Part shown: positions 24,702 through 34,100 of the stretch, one piece after another
Layout: the number at the start of each line of letters is the position of its first letter
How positions within the stretch are numbered: the first letter of the stretch is position 1
DNA from: JACKFB01 sp041389525
Lineage (GTDB): Bacteria > Myxococcota_A > UBA9042 > PHBI01 > JACKFB01
NCBI GenBank assembly: GCA_041389525.1
Contig: JAWKRR010000068.1
Span: 1-39,312 of the forward strand
Reading direction: 5' to 3'
DNA: 39,312 nt
Program-made: the position numbers and the translations under genes
Notes under the pieces: generated by a model
Seen by the model: the letters and a program-made list of their open reading frames with translations, nothing else
What the model was told of the DNA's origin: nothing
Databases searched by the model: none

Positions 24702-25346
24702 TCAGTGCCCCGGCGTGACCTGCTCGAGCAGCGACTTCATCTCGCCCTCGAACACCGCGCGGTCCTCAGCCCCCTCGCCGCGCCACGCGTGGCGGACGAT
24801 CTGCCGCCCGTCCAGCAGCAGCGTCAGCGGCAGTTGCCCGACGCCCAGCCCCTGAGAGATCCTGCTGCCCTGGTCCCACACGTTCACGAACGAGGTCGGC
24901 ACGTTGTCGAGGAAGAGCACCGCCAGCTCGCGGTCCTCGTCCATGTTCACCGCGACCACGTCCAGCGGCTCGCCCTGGTGGCCCTTCAGCAGCCCGTCGA
25001 AGTAAGGCATCGAGCGCTTGCAGGGCTCACACCACGACGCCCAGAAGTGCACGATGGTCACCCGGTCGTCGAGCGAGCGCATGTTGAACGACACGTCACC
25101 GTCTGCCGGCGCGGGGTCCCACTGGCTCCACAGGCGCGGCGCCGTGAAGCGCACGGCCTTGCCGACGTACACCGTGGGCGGCGCGCTCTGGGTGGCGGCA
25201 GCCGGCTCCGTCTGTTGCGGCGCCGCCGTCCCGGACTCCGTCGCCGGCCCCGTGGACGCGCACCCCACCACCAGCACCGCCGTGGCCGCTGACAGCAACG
25301 CCCGCCCGAGATCTGCCGCTGCACGCCGTCGATATGTGGTCTTCAT
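24702..25346 (-). CDS. TlpA/ResA-type thioredoxin lipoprotein
   Basis: A 214-aa lipoprotein (AVLVVGC lipobox) with a Ser/Pro/Gln-rich spacer and a thioredoxin fold. The catalytic motif is ASWCEPCKRSMPYFD (WCxxC). Other fold landmarks are VTIVHFWASW, VVAVNMDEDRE and the cis-Pro LGVGQLPLTLLLDG. Such proteins reduce disulfides in apocytochromes c or other envelope proteins. Start chosen at ATG 25346, preceded by GGAGG (RBS complement CCTCC at 25353-25357); the longer frame to 25532 runs into the divergent gene. It fits the haem-protein-rich genome content but is not adjacent to the ApbE cluster, where TlpA-like genes are often found. Confidence 0.9.
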   Translation of the reverse strand: MKTTYRRRAAADLGRALLSAATAVLVVGCASTGPATESGTAAPQQTEPAAATQSAPPTVYVGKAVRFTAPRLWSQWDPAPADGDVSFNMRSLDDRVTIVHFWASWCEPCKRSMPYFDGLLKGHQGEPLDVVAVNMDEDRELAVLFLDNVPTSFVNVWDQGSRISQGLGVGQLPLTLLLDGRQIVRHAWRGEGAEDRAVFEGEMKSLLEQVTPGH

Positions 25347-25352
25347 GACACG

Positions 25353-25357
25353 CCTCC
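25353..25357 (-). promoter_or_regulatory. Shine-Dalgarno of the TlpA-like gene
   Basis: GGAGG on the minus strand, six bases before ATG 25346. It decides between this start and the 62-codon longer frame. Confidence 0.65.
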
Positions 25358-25509
25358 GGGTCGGTAAATGCCGCCATGCGGCGCCTCCATCATAGGCACC
25401 GCTTCGGCGGACCCCAACAATCTGGCGCGCGCTTCCCGGTCGGGCATTCGGGGGATGACCGCCCACAGCGTTGTGATATGAAATCCCCCAGTTCCACCCC
25501 AGAGCCCGC

Positions 25510-26598
25510 GTGAGAGACACCGTCAGCGCCATGCCCCAGCCGCCCGCCGCCGCCCAGGACGCCCGCCCGCTCGCGCCGGAAGCCGCGCCGGAGCTCGCGC
25601 CGGAGGTCCTCGCCTACACCGCGAGAGACGGCCAGCAGAAGCGCCGCGCCCCCTGGGTCTACGCGGCGGTCGCGGCCGGCCAGCCCTACCATCACCGCAC
25701 GCGCAACCCCTGGCTGCACAACGCCATCAACCTCGGCGCGACGGCCGCCCTGCTGACCGGCGTGGGCCTCGTCCTCGCCGCCAGCGCCAGCGTCCACCCC
25801 ATCATCTATATACCGGCCGCCGCGCTGCTCTTCGGCCTGCTCTACTTCGCGCTCTTCATCCTCATCATCCACGAGGCGTCGCACTCGATGTACGTGCTGA
25901 GCGCCGACAAGAAGCGCGCGAAGCTCTTCAACCGCCTGTGCGGGACGGTGCTCGCGCCGCTCTTCGCCGTGGACTACCGGAAACACTGGGAGATCGGCCA
26001 CCTCGAGCACCACGTCCGCCCGCTGGAGCCCACCGATCCTCAGCGCTTCAGCCTGCCCGTCGGCCCCGAGCTGCGCCGCCGCCTGCTGATGACCCTCTTC
26101 GTGCCCGGCTATCTATTCTATGAGCGCACCATTGGCCGCACGAAGGTCAGCGAGGGCAAGTCGTCCAGCTCCAAGCCGACCATCATCGCGTTCATCCTGA
26201 TGTGGGCGACCATCCTGACGGCGGCGGGGCTGACCTTCGGATACCCAGCCGCCATCGCGCTGTTTTGGGGTGTCGAGGTGGTCGCGTCGTTCAATCTGGT
26301 CAAGGGCGGGCTCGAGCACGGCGGCGCCATCGGCCGCGAGGAGGACCCGCTCTTTCGATCGCGCACGACGCTGTTCTTCGGCCGCCGCCTGCTCATGCCC
26401 TTCAACATCACGCTGCACTTCGAGCACCACCTGAACTTCAACGTGCCTTGGTACGCGCTGCCCCGCTACCAGCGCGACCTCGCCGCGATTGTGCCGGCCG
26501 CGGTCCGGGCTGACGTCGTGAACTCGGTGCCCAGCGCGCAGCTCAGCGGTCGCTTGGGCGGCCTCAGCCCCGAGTCCCGCGCCCTCGTCGCACCCTAG
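25510..26598 (+). CDS. Fatty-acid desaturase family protein
   Basis: A membrane di-iron enzyme of the fatty-acid desaturase superfamily, 362 aa. His boxes: HEASH (near residue 121), HLEHH (near 165) and HFEHHLNFNVPWY (near 305), in the order HxxxH, HxxHH, HxxHH. Hydrophobic helices lie at about 70-120 and 215-260. It would introduce a double bond into acyl chains or hydroxylate a lipid; the exact substrate cannot be told. The start is either the GTG at 25510 or the ATG at 25531; neither has a strong ribosome-binding site. Transcribed divergently from the TlpA-like gene, with about 160 bp between, which must hold promoters; I saw no clear operator there. Confidence 0.93.
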   Translation: MRDTVSAMPQPPAAAQDARPLAPEAAPELAPEVLAYTARDGQQKRRAPWVYAAVAAGQPYHHRTRNPWLHNAINLGATAALLTGVGLVLAASASVHPIIYIPAAALLFGLLYFALFILIIHEASHSMYVLSADKKRAKLFNRLCGTVLAPLFAVDYRKHWEIGHLEHHVRPLEPTDPQRFSLPVGPELRRRLLMTLFVPGYLFYERTIGRTKVSEGKSSSSKPTIIAFILMWATILTAAGLTFGYPAAIALFWGVEVVASFNLVKGGLEHGGAIGREEDPLFRSRTTLFFGRRLLMPFNITLHFEHHLNFNVPWYALPRYQRDLAAIVPAAVRADVVNSVPSAQLSGRLGGLSPESRALVAP

Positions 26599-26760
26599 GC
26601 CGCGCCCCGGCCGCGCGCTGGGCCAACTCGCACTAGGCTCTGCGCCGATTCGCCCGTAAGTCCGCGTAACCATGGCGCGCCAGGCTTGTGTGCGTCGCAG
26701 CGCCGCGCTAGGCTCGTGGCCTCTCCCCACACGTCCAACCCACGGCCCCACGAGGCTTCT

Positions 26761-27354
26761 GTGGCATGGCTTCATCGCCACGTGCTGCGGCGCGCCGGCT
26801 TCACACTCGTCGAGCTGATGATCACCGTCGCCATCTTGGCCATCCTGGCGACCGTGGCGGTGCCGTCCTACCTGCGCTTCATGCGCCGCGCCCGCGCCAC
26901 CGAGGCCCTCGAACAGCTCGACAAGATCTACAAAGGCGCGGCGATTTACTACACGGCGCCCTATGTGACGGCGACCGGCTCGAAGGTCGGGTGTCAATTT
27001 CCCCGAAACCAAGGTGTGACACCCGTCGAGGGCACCTGCTGCTCGTCCAACGGCCTGGCCGGCGCGGACTACAACGGTGACGAGCGCTGCGACGCCGACC
27101 CGGACCTGTGGAACACGCCCGTCTGGAACGCCCTGACCTTCCAGATGACCGACGAACATTACTATGTGTACGGGTTCGAGTCGGGCGGCGAGCTGGCCGA
27201 CGCCACCATGGTCATCAGCGCGCACGGGGACCTGGACTGCGACGGCATCCAGTCGACGTACCAGCGCAAGGCCTTCGGCGATCCGCAGGCCAGCCAGGCC
27301 GAGTGCAGCATCCTGGGGTCGGCCGCCTTCTTTATTGAGAAGGATATCGAGTAG
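26761..27354 (+). CDS. Type IV prepilin-like protein
   Basis: A 197-aa prepilin. The leader ends RRAG and the mature protein starts FTLVELMITVAILAILATVA, with Glu at mature position 5, the PilD prepilin peptidase and methylation signature. The helix continues to about residue 60 (AIYY). The globular part has several Cys (CCSSN, RCDAD, LDCDG, AECSI) likely forming disulfides, and acidic Asp-rich loops. GTG 26761 is chosen with GAGG five bases upstream. It is isolated from assembly genes, so it could be a minor pilin or a secretion pseudopilin; the fold is also seen in type II secretion pseudopilins. Confidence 0.9.
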   Translation: MAWLHRHVLRRAGFTLVELMITVAILAILATVAVPSYLRFMRRARATEALEQLDKIYKGAAIYYTAPYVTATGSKVGCQFPRNQGVTPVEGTCCSSNGLAGADYNGDERCDADPDLWNTPVWNALTFQMTDEHYYVYGFESGGELADATMVISAHGDLDCDGIQSTYQRKAFGDPQASQAECSILGSAAFFIEKDIE

Positions 27355-27462
27355 TTCGCGGCGCTCGGAGCGGGCCCAGTACGCAGCGCGCGTCGCCCGT
27401 GGTAGGGCCGGTGGCCTCTGCGGCGGACCGGTGAGTCGGCCGTGTCACGAGGAGCGCGCCCG

Positions 27463-28344
27463 ATGGCCACGATGATCTGCGGCTACCCGATTCACCCGGC
27501 CTGCGACATGCTGCCGATGATGCCCGACGCCGGTCTCGAGGAGATGGCGGAGGATATCCGGCGGCACGGCCAGCAGCAGCCGGTGGTCATTTACCAGGGG
27601 CAGATCCTCGATGGGCGCAATCGGCTGCGGGCGTGCGAGCTGGCCGGGGTGCAGCCCGAGGTGCGCGAGTGGAGCGGGGAGGACCCGATTCGGTGGGTGC
27701 TCTCGCTCAATTTTCATAGGCGGCACCTGACAGAAGACCAGAAGTCGGTGGTCGGGGCGCGGGCGGAGCGGCTCATCGCGGGGCTCGAGCGTGAGGGCGG
27801 CGAGGGGGCGGCCGGGGAGGGATCTCGGGCTGGCGATGCTGGCAGCGCCGGGGGGCCGGCGGTGGACCCGATGGCGCAGTTCAGCGACCGGGCGATGGAG
27901 CGGAAGGCGCGGCAGACGGCGGCGACGCTGGTGAACGTGTCGCCGGCGCGGATCGCGCGGGGGCGGAAGCTGCTGGACGAGGGCGTGCCGGAGCTCGTGA
28001 AGGCGGTGGAGAGCGGGAGCCTCAGCATGAGCCAGGCGGCGCGGGTGTCGAAGCTGTCGCCGCGGGCGCAGGAGGCGCTGGTGGCGCAGGGGGCGGACGC
28101 GGTCATCGACGAGTCGCGGCGGATGGCCGAGGCGGGGCGGGCGAAGGTGCCGAGCTTGGCGCGGGCGCTGGCGGACCTGGACGCGCAGTGTGGGGCGTGG
28201 ACGCTGTCGCGCAGCGTGGGCGGGGAGTACAGCTTCGCGGGCGAGGGGGCCGACGGCGCGGTGGTCGGGGCGGGGCGTGACGCGCGGGCGGCGCTGACGG
28301 AGGCGTGGCTGGCGGCGTGCGGGGACGACTCCCAAGAGGGGTAG
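27463..28344 (+). CDS. ParB-like N-terminal domain DNA-binding protein
   Basis: A 293-aa protein with an N-terminal ParB/Srx-like domain (LEEMAEDIRRHGQQQPVVIY, then GQILDGRNRLRACELAGV) and a helical region with NFHRRHLTEDQKS (about 85). A Gly/Ala-rich variable linker precedes a helix-turn-helix segment like VSPARIARGRKLLDEGVPELV and a repeat of SMSQAARVSKL. The DGRNR form is closer to plasmid- or phage-type ParB-like proteins than to chromosomal ParB, and no parA or parS is nearby. GAGGAG eight bases before ATG 27463 fixes the start. Role uncertain: regulator or nuclease-like domain protein. Confidence 0.85.
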   Translation: MATMICGYPIHPACDMLPMMPDAGLEEMAEDIRRHGQQQPVVIYQGQILDGRNRLRACELAGVQPEVREWSGEDPIRWVLSLNFHRRHLTEDQKSVVGARAERLIAGLEREGGEGAAGEGSRAGDAGSAGGPAVDPMAQFSDRAMERKARQTAATLVNVSPARIARGRKLLDEGVPELVKAVESGSLSMSQAARVSKLSPRAQEALVAQGADAVIDESRRMAEAGRAKVPSLARALADLDAQCGAWTLSRSVGGEYSFAGEGADGAVVGAGRDARAALTEAWLAACGDDSQEG

Positions 28345-28441
28345 CCGCGGCGGGTTTGCGGGGGCGGTCGAGGCGCCAGTCCGGGGCTGTCGCGCAGGGA
28401 ACTCACGGCTTTCGGGCCAGACGCGCGAAAGGCGTCGGAAT

Positions 28442-28472
28442 CCGCTTCAGGAGCGGAAGCCCGCGACCGTAG
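28442..28472 (+). promoter_or_regulatory. Conserved upstream motif of lectin gene 1
   Basis: CCGCTTCAG, then 12 bases, then GCGACCGTAG. The two blocks and the spacing are identical to 34568-34598. The 3' end is 107 bp before ATG 28579. A promoter or operator shared by the two paralogs is likely; the sigma factor class is not clear. Confidence 0.5.
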
Positions 28473-28578
28473 TCCCCCCAGCGCGGGGTGCCAGGGGGCT
28501 TGCCGCGCCAGTTTGCGCGGACTTCGCCAGGGGTTCGTGCGGCGCCGCACTACGTCACCCGTCTGGGGAGGGGTTTCC

Positions 28579-30294
28579 ATGGTCGCACCGTGTTGTCGCA
28601 TCACGTCTTTCGCCCGCTGTCTCGCGTTTGCAGGCGCGCTCATCGTCGGGTTGGTGGTCGCCACCCCGTACGCATCCGCGAGCTGCAGCGACCTGACCCA
28701 GAACGGAACCGAGACCGGCGTGGACTGCGGCGGGCCCTGCCTGACCTGCGATGGGGCCGCGTGTAGCGCGGGCGGCCAGTGCAAGTCGGGCTCGTGTGTC
28801 GACTCGGTGTGCGCGGTGGTCTACTCGGTGAACCCTTCGCAGGGGACCGCGGCGGCCAAGCCGGGCGGGACGGCGATCGCGATCGACCCGACGCTGACCA
28901 TCGGCGGCAGCGGCACCATCGCCGGCGCGCGCGTGCTCATCGCCAGCGGGCTGTCGTCCTCGCAGGACGTGCTCGCGATGCCCGCGACGACCGGAATCAC
29001 GGCGTCGTACGCGTCGTCGACCGGCATCCTGACCCTGTCGGGGACGCGGTCGGTGGCGGAGTACCAGGCGGCGCTGCGGACGGTGACCTACCGCAACACC
29101 AACGGCACCTCGCCGAGCATGGCGGACCGCGTGATCACCTTCTCGCTGGGGCAGAACGGCCTGGCGCTCGAGGCGACCGGGCACTTCTATGAGTTCGTCA
29201 CGGGCACGCTGACCTGGCACGCCGCGGAGACGGCGGCGGCGAACCGGCGCTACTTCGGCTTTCGCGGCTACCTGGTGACGGTGACGAGCGCGGCTGAGAA
29301 CGCGTTCGTGGCGGCGAAGCTGGCCGGCCAAGGCTGGATGGGCTCAAACGATGCGGGTTCGGAGCGGACCTGGCGCTGGGTGACCGGGCCGGAGGGCTTG
29401 GAAGCTGGCGGCGCGGGGCGGCACTTCTTTACGCAGACCAGCGGCGGCTCGGGCGGCACGGCGACGAACGGACTTCGTGTCGACGGGAGCGGATCGAACT
29501 GCACGGTGGCTGGCGATTGCGCGAGCGGCGTGTGCACGAGCGGCACCTGCAAGAACTACCACAACTGGTCCGGCGGCGAGCCGAACCAGTGGGGCGGCGA
29601 CGAGGACTACGGCCACTTCCTGACGAACTCGCAGTGGAACGACTACCGCCAGGACAACGGCTCGATTCAGGGCTATGTGGTCGAGTTCGGCGGCATGCCG
29701 AATGACCCGCCCTCGGTGCTGTCCGGCTCGCGGACCGTGCGCATTCTGCCGCTGACCTGCTTTGACCTGGCGAAGAACCAGACCGAGACCGACGTGGACT
29801 GCGGCGGGGTCTGCTCGCCTTGCGGGACCGCGCAGGTGTGTCTGACCGGGTCCGATTGCGCGAGCCTCGTGTGCACGGGCTCCGGCACGAAGACGTGTCA
29901 GGAGGCGACCTGCAGCGACGTGGTCCGCAACGGCAACGAGAGCGACACCGACTGCGGCGGCTCCTGCGCCCAGGACTGCGCGGACGGGAAGCGCTGCACC
30001 GAGAACGCGGACTGCGCCAGCAACAAGTGCATCGGGAACATCTGCCAGGTCGTGGCGTGCGACGACTCGGTGAAGAACGGCGACGAGACCGACGTGGACT
30101 GCGGCGGCTCGTGCGGGCCGTGCGGCAACGGAAACGGCTGCGACGACCTGGGCGACTGCCTCAGCGGATACTGCAGCCTGGCCGAGATCTGCTCGACCCC
30201 CAACTGCAACGACGGCGAGCACAACGCGCTCGAGACCGGCATCGACTGCGGCGGCATCCTGTGCGGGCCCTGCGGCTCCGGCAGCAGTGCCTGA
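28579..30294 (+). CDS. N-terminal part of giant secreted lectin/Cys-repeat protein 1 (ends at a frameshift)
   Basis: A 571-aa open frame: signal peptide (FARCLAFAGALIVGLVVATP, cleavage near ASA), one 8-Cys repeat (SCSDLTQNGTETGVDCGG), and a beta-rich domain containing DPTLTIGGSGTIAGARVLIA. A C-type lectin domain follows with WMGSNDAG, EPN (334-336) and WND (353-355), the usual calcium/sugar ligands, then four more repeats. The frame stops at 30292-30294 because one base seems missing in GGCTCCGGCAGCAG near 30283. The next frame resumes QCLTALDCLSGVC. GGGGAGGGG upstream and homology to the paralog at 34705 set ATG 28579. Probably a surface adhesin; start of a gene that should run to 34406. Confidence 0.85.
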   Translation: MVAPCCRITSFARCLAFAGALIVGLVVATPYASASCSDLTQNGTETGVDCGGPCLTCDGAACSAGGQCKSGSCVDSVCAVVYSVNPSQGTAAAKPGGTAIAIDPTLTIGGSGTIAGARVLIASGLSSSQDVLAMPATTGITASYASSTGILTLSGTRSVAEYQAALRTVTYRNTNGTSPSMADRVITFSLGQNGLALEATGHFYEFVTGTLTWHAAETAAANRRYFGFRGYLVTVTSAAENAFVAAKLAGQGWMGSNDAGSERTWRWVTGPEGLEAGGAGRHFFTQTSGGSGGTATNGLRVDGSGSNCTVAGDCASGVCTSGTCKNYHNWSGGEPNQWGGDEDYGHFLTNSQWNDYRQDNGSIQGYVVEFGGMPNDPPSVLSGSRTVRILPLTCFDLAKNQTETDVDCGGVCSPCGTAQVCLTGSDCASLVCTGSGTKTCQEATCSDVVRNGNESDTDCGGSCAQDCADGKRCTENADCASNKCIGNICQVVACDDSVKNGDETDVDCGGSCGPCGNGNGCDDLGDCLSGYCSLAEICSTPNCNDGEHNALETGIDCGGILCGPCGSGSSA

Positions 30295-31130
30295 CGGCGC
30301 TGGATTGCCTCAGCGGCGTCTGCACGAACGGGGTGTGCCAGGCGCCGTCGTGCACCGACGGCCTGAAGAACGGCGACGAGGCGAACGTGGACTGCGGCGG
30401 CTCCTGCGCGGGCTGCGCGACCGGGAGCCCTTGTTTGACGGGGGCGAGCTGCGCCAGCGGCGTGTGCGGCGTCCTTCATCTGTGCTCGGCGCCGGTGTGC
30501 ACCGACGGCGCGAAGAACGGCACCGAGACGGGCCGACTGCGGCGGCAGCTGCGGGAAGTGCGCGACGGGTGGTGGCTGCTCGGTGGCCGGCGACTGCGTG
30601 AGCGGCGGTGCGGCGCGGGCGGGCTCTGCTCGGCGCCTGTGTGCACGGACGGCGTGAAGAACGGCGCGAGACGGGCGTGGACGGCGGCGGCAGCTGCGGG
30701 AAGTGCGCGACGGTGCGCGGCTGCTCGGTGGCCGGCGACTGCGTGAGCGGCGTGTGCGGCGCGGGCGGGAGCTGCTCGGCGCCTGTGTGCACTGACGGCG
30801 TGAAGAACGGCGTCGAGACCGCGGTGGACTGGGGAGACGCGGGCTGTTGACTGCGTGAGCGGCGAGCTGCTCGGCGCGTGTGCACTGACGGGGAACGGCG
30901 TGACGGGCGACGCGGCGAGCTGGGAAATGGGGCTCGGTGGCCGGCGACTGCGTGAGCGGCGTGTGCGGCGCGGGCGGAGCTCGGGCCGCCCGACATCAAC
31001 GGTACACGCACGGAAACGACGCGTCGTGCGGCGAGGCAGAGGAGGACTGGTGAGCGGGGTCTGCACCGAGAGGCGTCTCTGCGACCGCTCCGAGTGAAGA
31101 ACGGCGTCGAGACCGCGGGACTGCGGGGAA
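30283..31130 (+). pseudogene. Frameshift-scrambled repeat segment of giant gene 1
   Basis: The 8-Cys repeats continue but hop between frames: frame shifts near 30283, about 30534 (2 bases lost), about 30607 (a T lost from GTGTGC) and about 30666 (1 base lost), then a stop at about 30848. Beyond it, 30850-31090 is a jumble of repeat fragments with little order. Either the gene is dead, or this recently amplified 147-bp repeat was misassembled. Confidence 0.75.
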
Positions 31131-34100
31131 GTGGGCCGCGGCGACGGCGCAGGCTGCTCGGTGGCCGGCGACTGCGTGAGCGGCGTGTGCGGCGCGGGCG
31201 GGAGCTGCTCGGCGCCTGTGTGCACGGACGGCGTGAAGAACGGTACCGAGACGGGCTTGGACTGCGGCGGCAGCTGCGGGAAGTGCGCGACGGGCGGTGG
31301 CTGCTCGGTGGCCGGCGACTGCGTGAGCGGCGTGTGCGGCGCGGGCGGGCTCTGCTCGGCGCCTGTGTGCACGGACGGCGTGAAGAACGGTACCGAGACG
31401 GGCTTGGACTGTGGCGGCGGCTGCGAGGCTTGCGGCGACGGCGCGGGCTGCGCGGTGGCTGCTGACTGCGTGAGCGGCGTGTGCGGCGCGGGCGGGCTCT
31501 GCTCGGCGCCGACCTGCGACGACGGCGTCCTCAACGGCTCCGAGACCGACGCCGACTGTGGAAACGACTGCGTCGCGTGCGGCGATGGCGGCCAGTGCGA
31601 CTCCGCGGAGGACTGCGTGAGCGGGGTCTGCACCGAGGGCGTCTGCCAGGTCGCGACCTGCTCCGACGGCGTGAAGAACGGCGTCGAGACCGCGGTGGAC
31701 TGTGGCGGGGGCTGCGAGGCCTGCGGCGACGGCGCGGGCTGCGCGGTGGCCAGCGACTGCGTGAGCGGCGTGTGCGGTGAAGGCGGCACCTGCTCGGTTC
31801 CGACCTGCTCGGACAGCGTGAAGAACGGCGTCGAGACGGGCATCGACTGTGGCGCCGCCTGCGCGGCCTGCGGCGACGGCTCGGGCTGCGCGGTGGCGAG
31901 CGACTGCGTGAGCGGCGTGTGCGGTGAAGCCGGCACCTGCTCGGTCCCGACCTGCGCGGACGGCGTGAAGAACGGCGACGAGACGGCCGCGGACTGTGGC
32001 GGCGGCTGCGAGCCTTGCGGCGACGGCGCGGGCTGCGCGGTGGCGAGCGACTGCGTGAGCGGCGTGTGCGGTGAAGCCGGCACCTGCTCGGTCGCGACCT
32101 GCACGGACGGCGTGAAGAACGGCGTGGAGACCGACGCGGACTGCGGCGCCGGGTGCCCGGCGTGTGGCGATGGCGCGGGCTGCGCGGCGGCTGTCGACTG
32201 TGTGAGCGGCGTGTGCGCCGAGACCGGCACCTGCTCAGCGCCGGCCTGCGACGACGGCCTGCGCAACGGCGTCGAGACGGGCACGGACTGCGGGGGGAGC
32301 TGCGAGCCGTGCGGCGAGGGCTGGGCTTGCAACGTGGCTGCCGACTGCGAGAGCGGTGTGTGCGGCGAGGCCGGGACCTGCTCGGCGCCGAGCTGCGGCG
32401 ACGGCGTGAAGAACGGTGTCGAGACGGGCACGGACTGCGGCGGCGGCTGCGCGGGTTGCGGCGACGGCGGCGGCTGCGAGGTCGCGTCTGATTGTGGCAG
32501 CGGCGTGTGCAGCGAGGGGCGGACCTGCTCGGCGGCGACCTGCGCTGACGAGGTGCGCAACGCGGACGAGACGGGCACGGACTGCGGCGGGAGCTGCGAG
32601 CCGTGCGGTGAGGGCTGGGCCTGCGTCGTCGCCGCGGACTGCGAGAGCGGCGTGTGCGGCGAGGCCGGGACCTGCTTGGCGGCGGACTGCGCTGACGGCG
32701 TCCACAATGGCGTCGAGACCGGGATCGACTGCGGCGGCGCGTGCGACGCGTGCGGCGACGGGGCGGGCTGCGTCGTGGCGGCGGACTGCGCGAGCAGGGT
32801 CTGCGGCGACGGCGGCGTCTGCGCGGCGGCGACCTGCGCCGACGGCGTGATGAACGCTGACGAGACGGCCATCGACTGCGGCGGCGTGTGCGACCCCTGC
32901 GGCGCCGGCGCCGGCTGCCTCGCGGCCGCCGACTGTGTCAGCAGCGTGTGCGGCGACGACGGTCTGTGCGCGGCGCCGACCTGCGCTGACGGCGCGCTCA
33001 ACGGCTCGGAGACGGGGACTGACTGCGGCGGCTCTTGCGCGTCCTGCGACGCCGGCGCCCCCTGCGCCGCCGACTCGGACTGCGACAGCGGCCTCTGCTT
33101 CGACCAGCGCTGCCTCAGCCCGGCCTGCGGTGACGGCGTGGTCAACGGCGACGAGTCCTGCGACGACGGCGCGCTGGACGCCCTGGGCGGGCCGGCCGCC
33201 GCGGAGGACGGCGACGGCTGCTCGAGCACCTGCGAGGTTGAGCGCGGCTGGACCTGCGCGGCCCAGACCTCCGCGGACGCCTCCGTCTGCGAGACGACCT
33301 GCGGCGACGGCATCGTGGCGGGCGACGAGACCTGCGACGACGGCTGGATGGACGAGAGCGGCGAGGCCGAGCTCGTCGACGGCGACGGCTGCTCGGTGGC
33401 CTGTGAGGTCGAGGCCGGCTGGGACTGCCCGGTGGATCTCGAGCTTCTCACCAGCGACTGCGCGACGGTCTGCGGCGACGGCACCGTGGCCGGCGACGAG
33501 GCCTGCGACGACGGCAACCTCGACGACGCCGACGGCTGCTCGGCCCAGTGCGCCCTCGAGGCAGGCTGGCGCTGCGATTCCGAAGGCGCGGACTGCGTCT
33601 CCGAGTGCGGCGACGGCGCTGTGGCCCCGCCCGCCGAAGCCTGCGACGACGGCAACCTCGACAACGGTGACGGCTGCTCGGCGACCTGCACCGTCGAGAC
33701 CCGCTGGGCCTGCACCGCCGCGGCCGGCGCGACGAGCGCCTGCGCGGAGCGCTGCGGCGACGGCGTGGTCGACGCCGGCTTCGAGGCCTGCGACGACGGA
33801 AACAACGACGCTGGCGACGGCTGCTCGGCGGCCTGCACCGTGGAAGACGGCTGGGACTGCCCCGCCGGCGACCCCTCGGTGTGCGACGCCGACCCCGACC
33901 AGGACGGCGCCTTCGCCATGGCGGACAACTGCCAAGGCCTGGCCAACCCCGACCAGCTCGACACCGACGGTGACGGCCTGGGCGACGCCTGCGACGACGA
34001 CGACGACAACGACGGCCTCAGCGACGACGAGGAGGCGGCCCTGGGCACCGACCCGCGCCTCCCCGACACCGACGGCGACGGCATCCGCGACGCCGACGAG

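Noticed and set aside
28345..28578. Possible riboswitch in the lectin gene leader
   Set aside because: Two leaders share sequence blocks, but I could not fold the same stem in both, and no known riboswitch consensus was seen; reported as a promoter-like motif instead.
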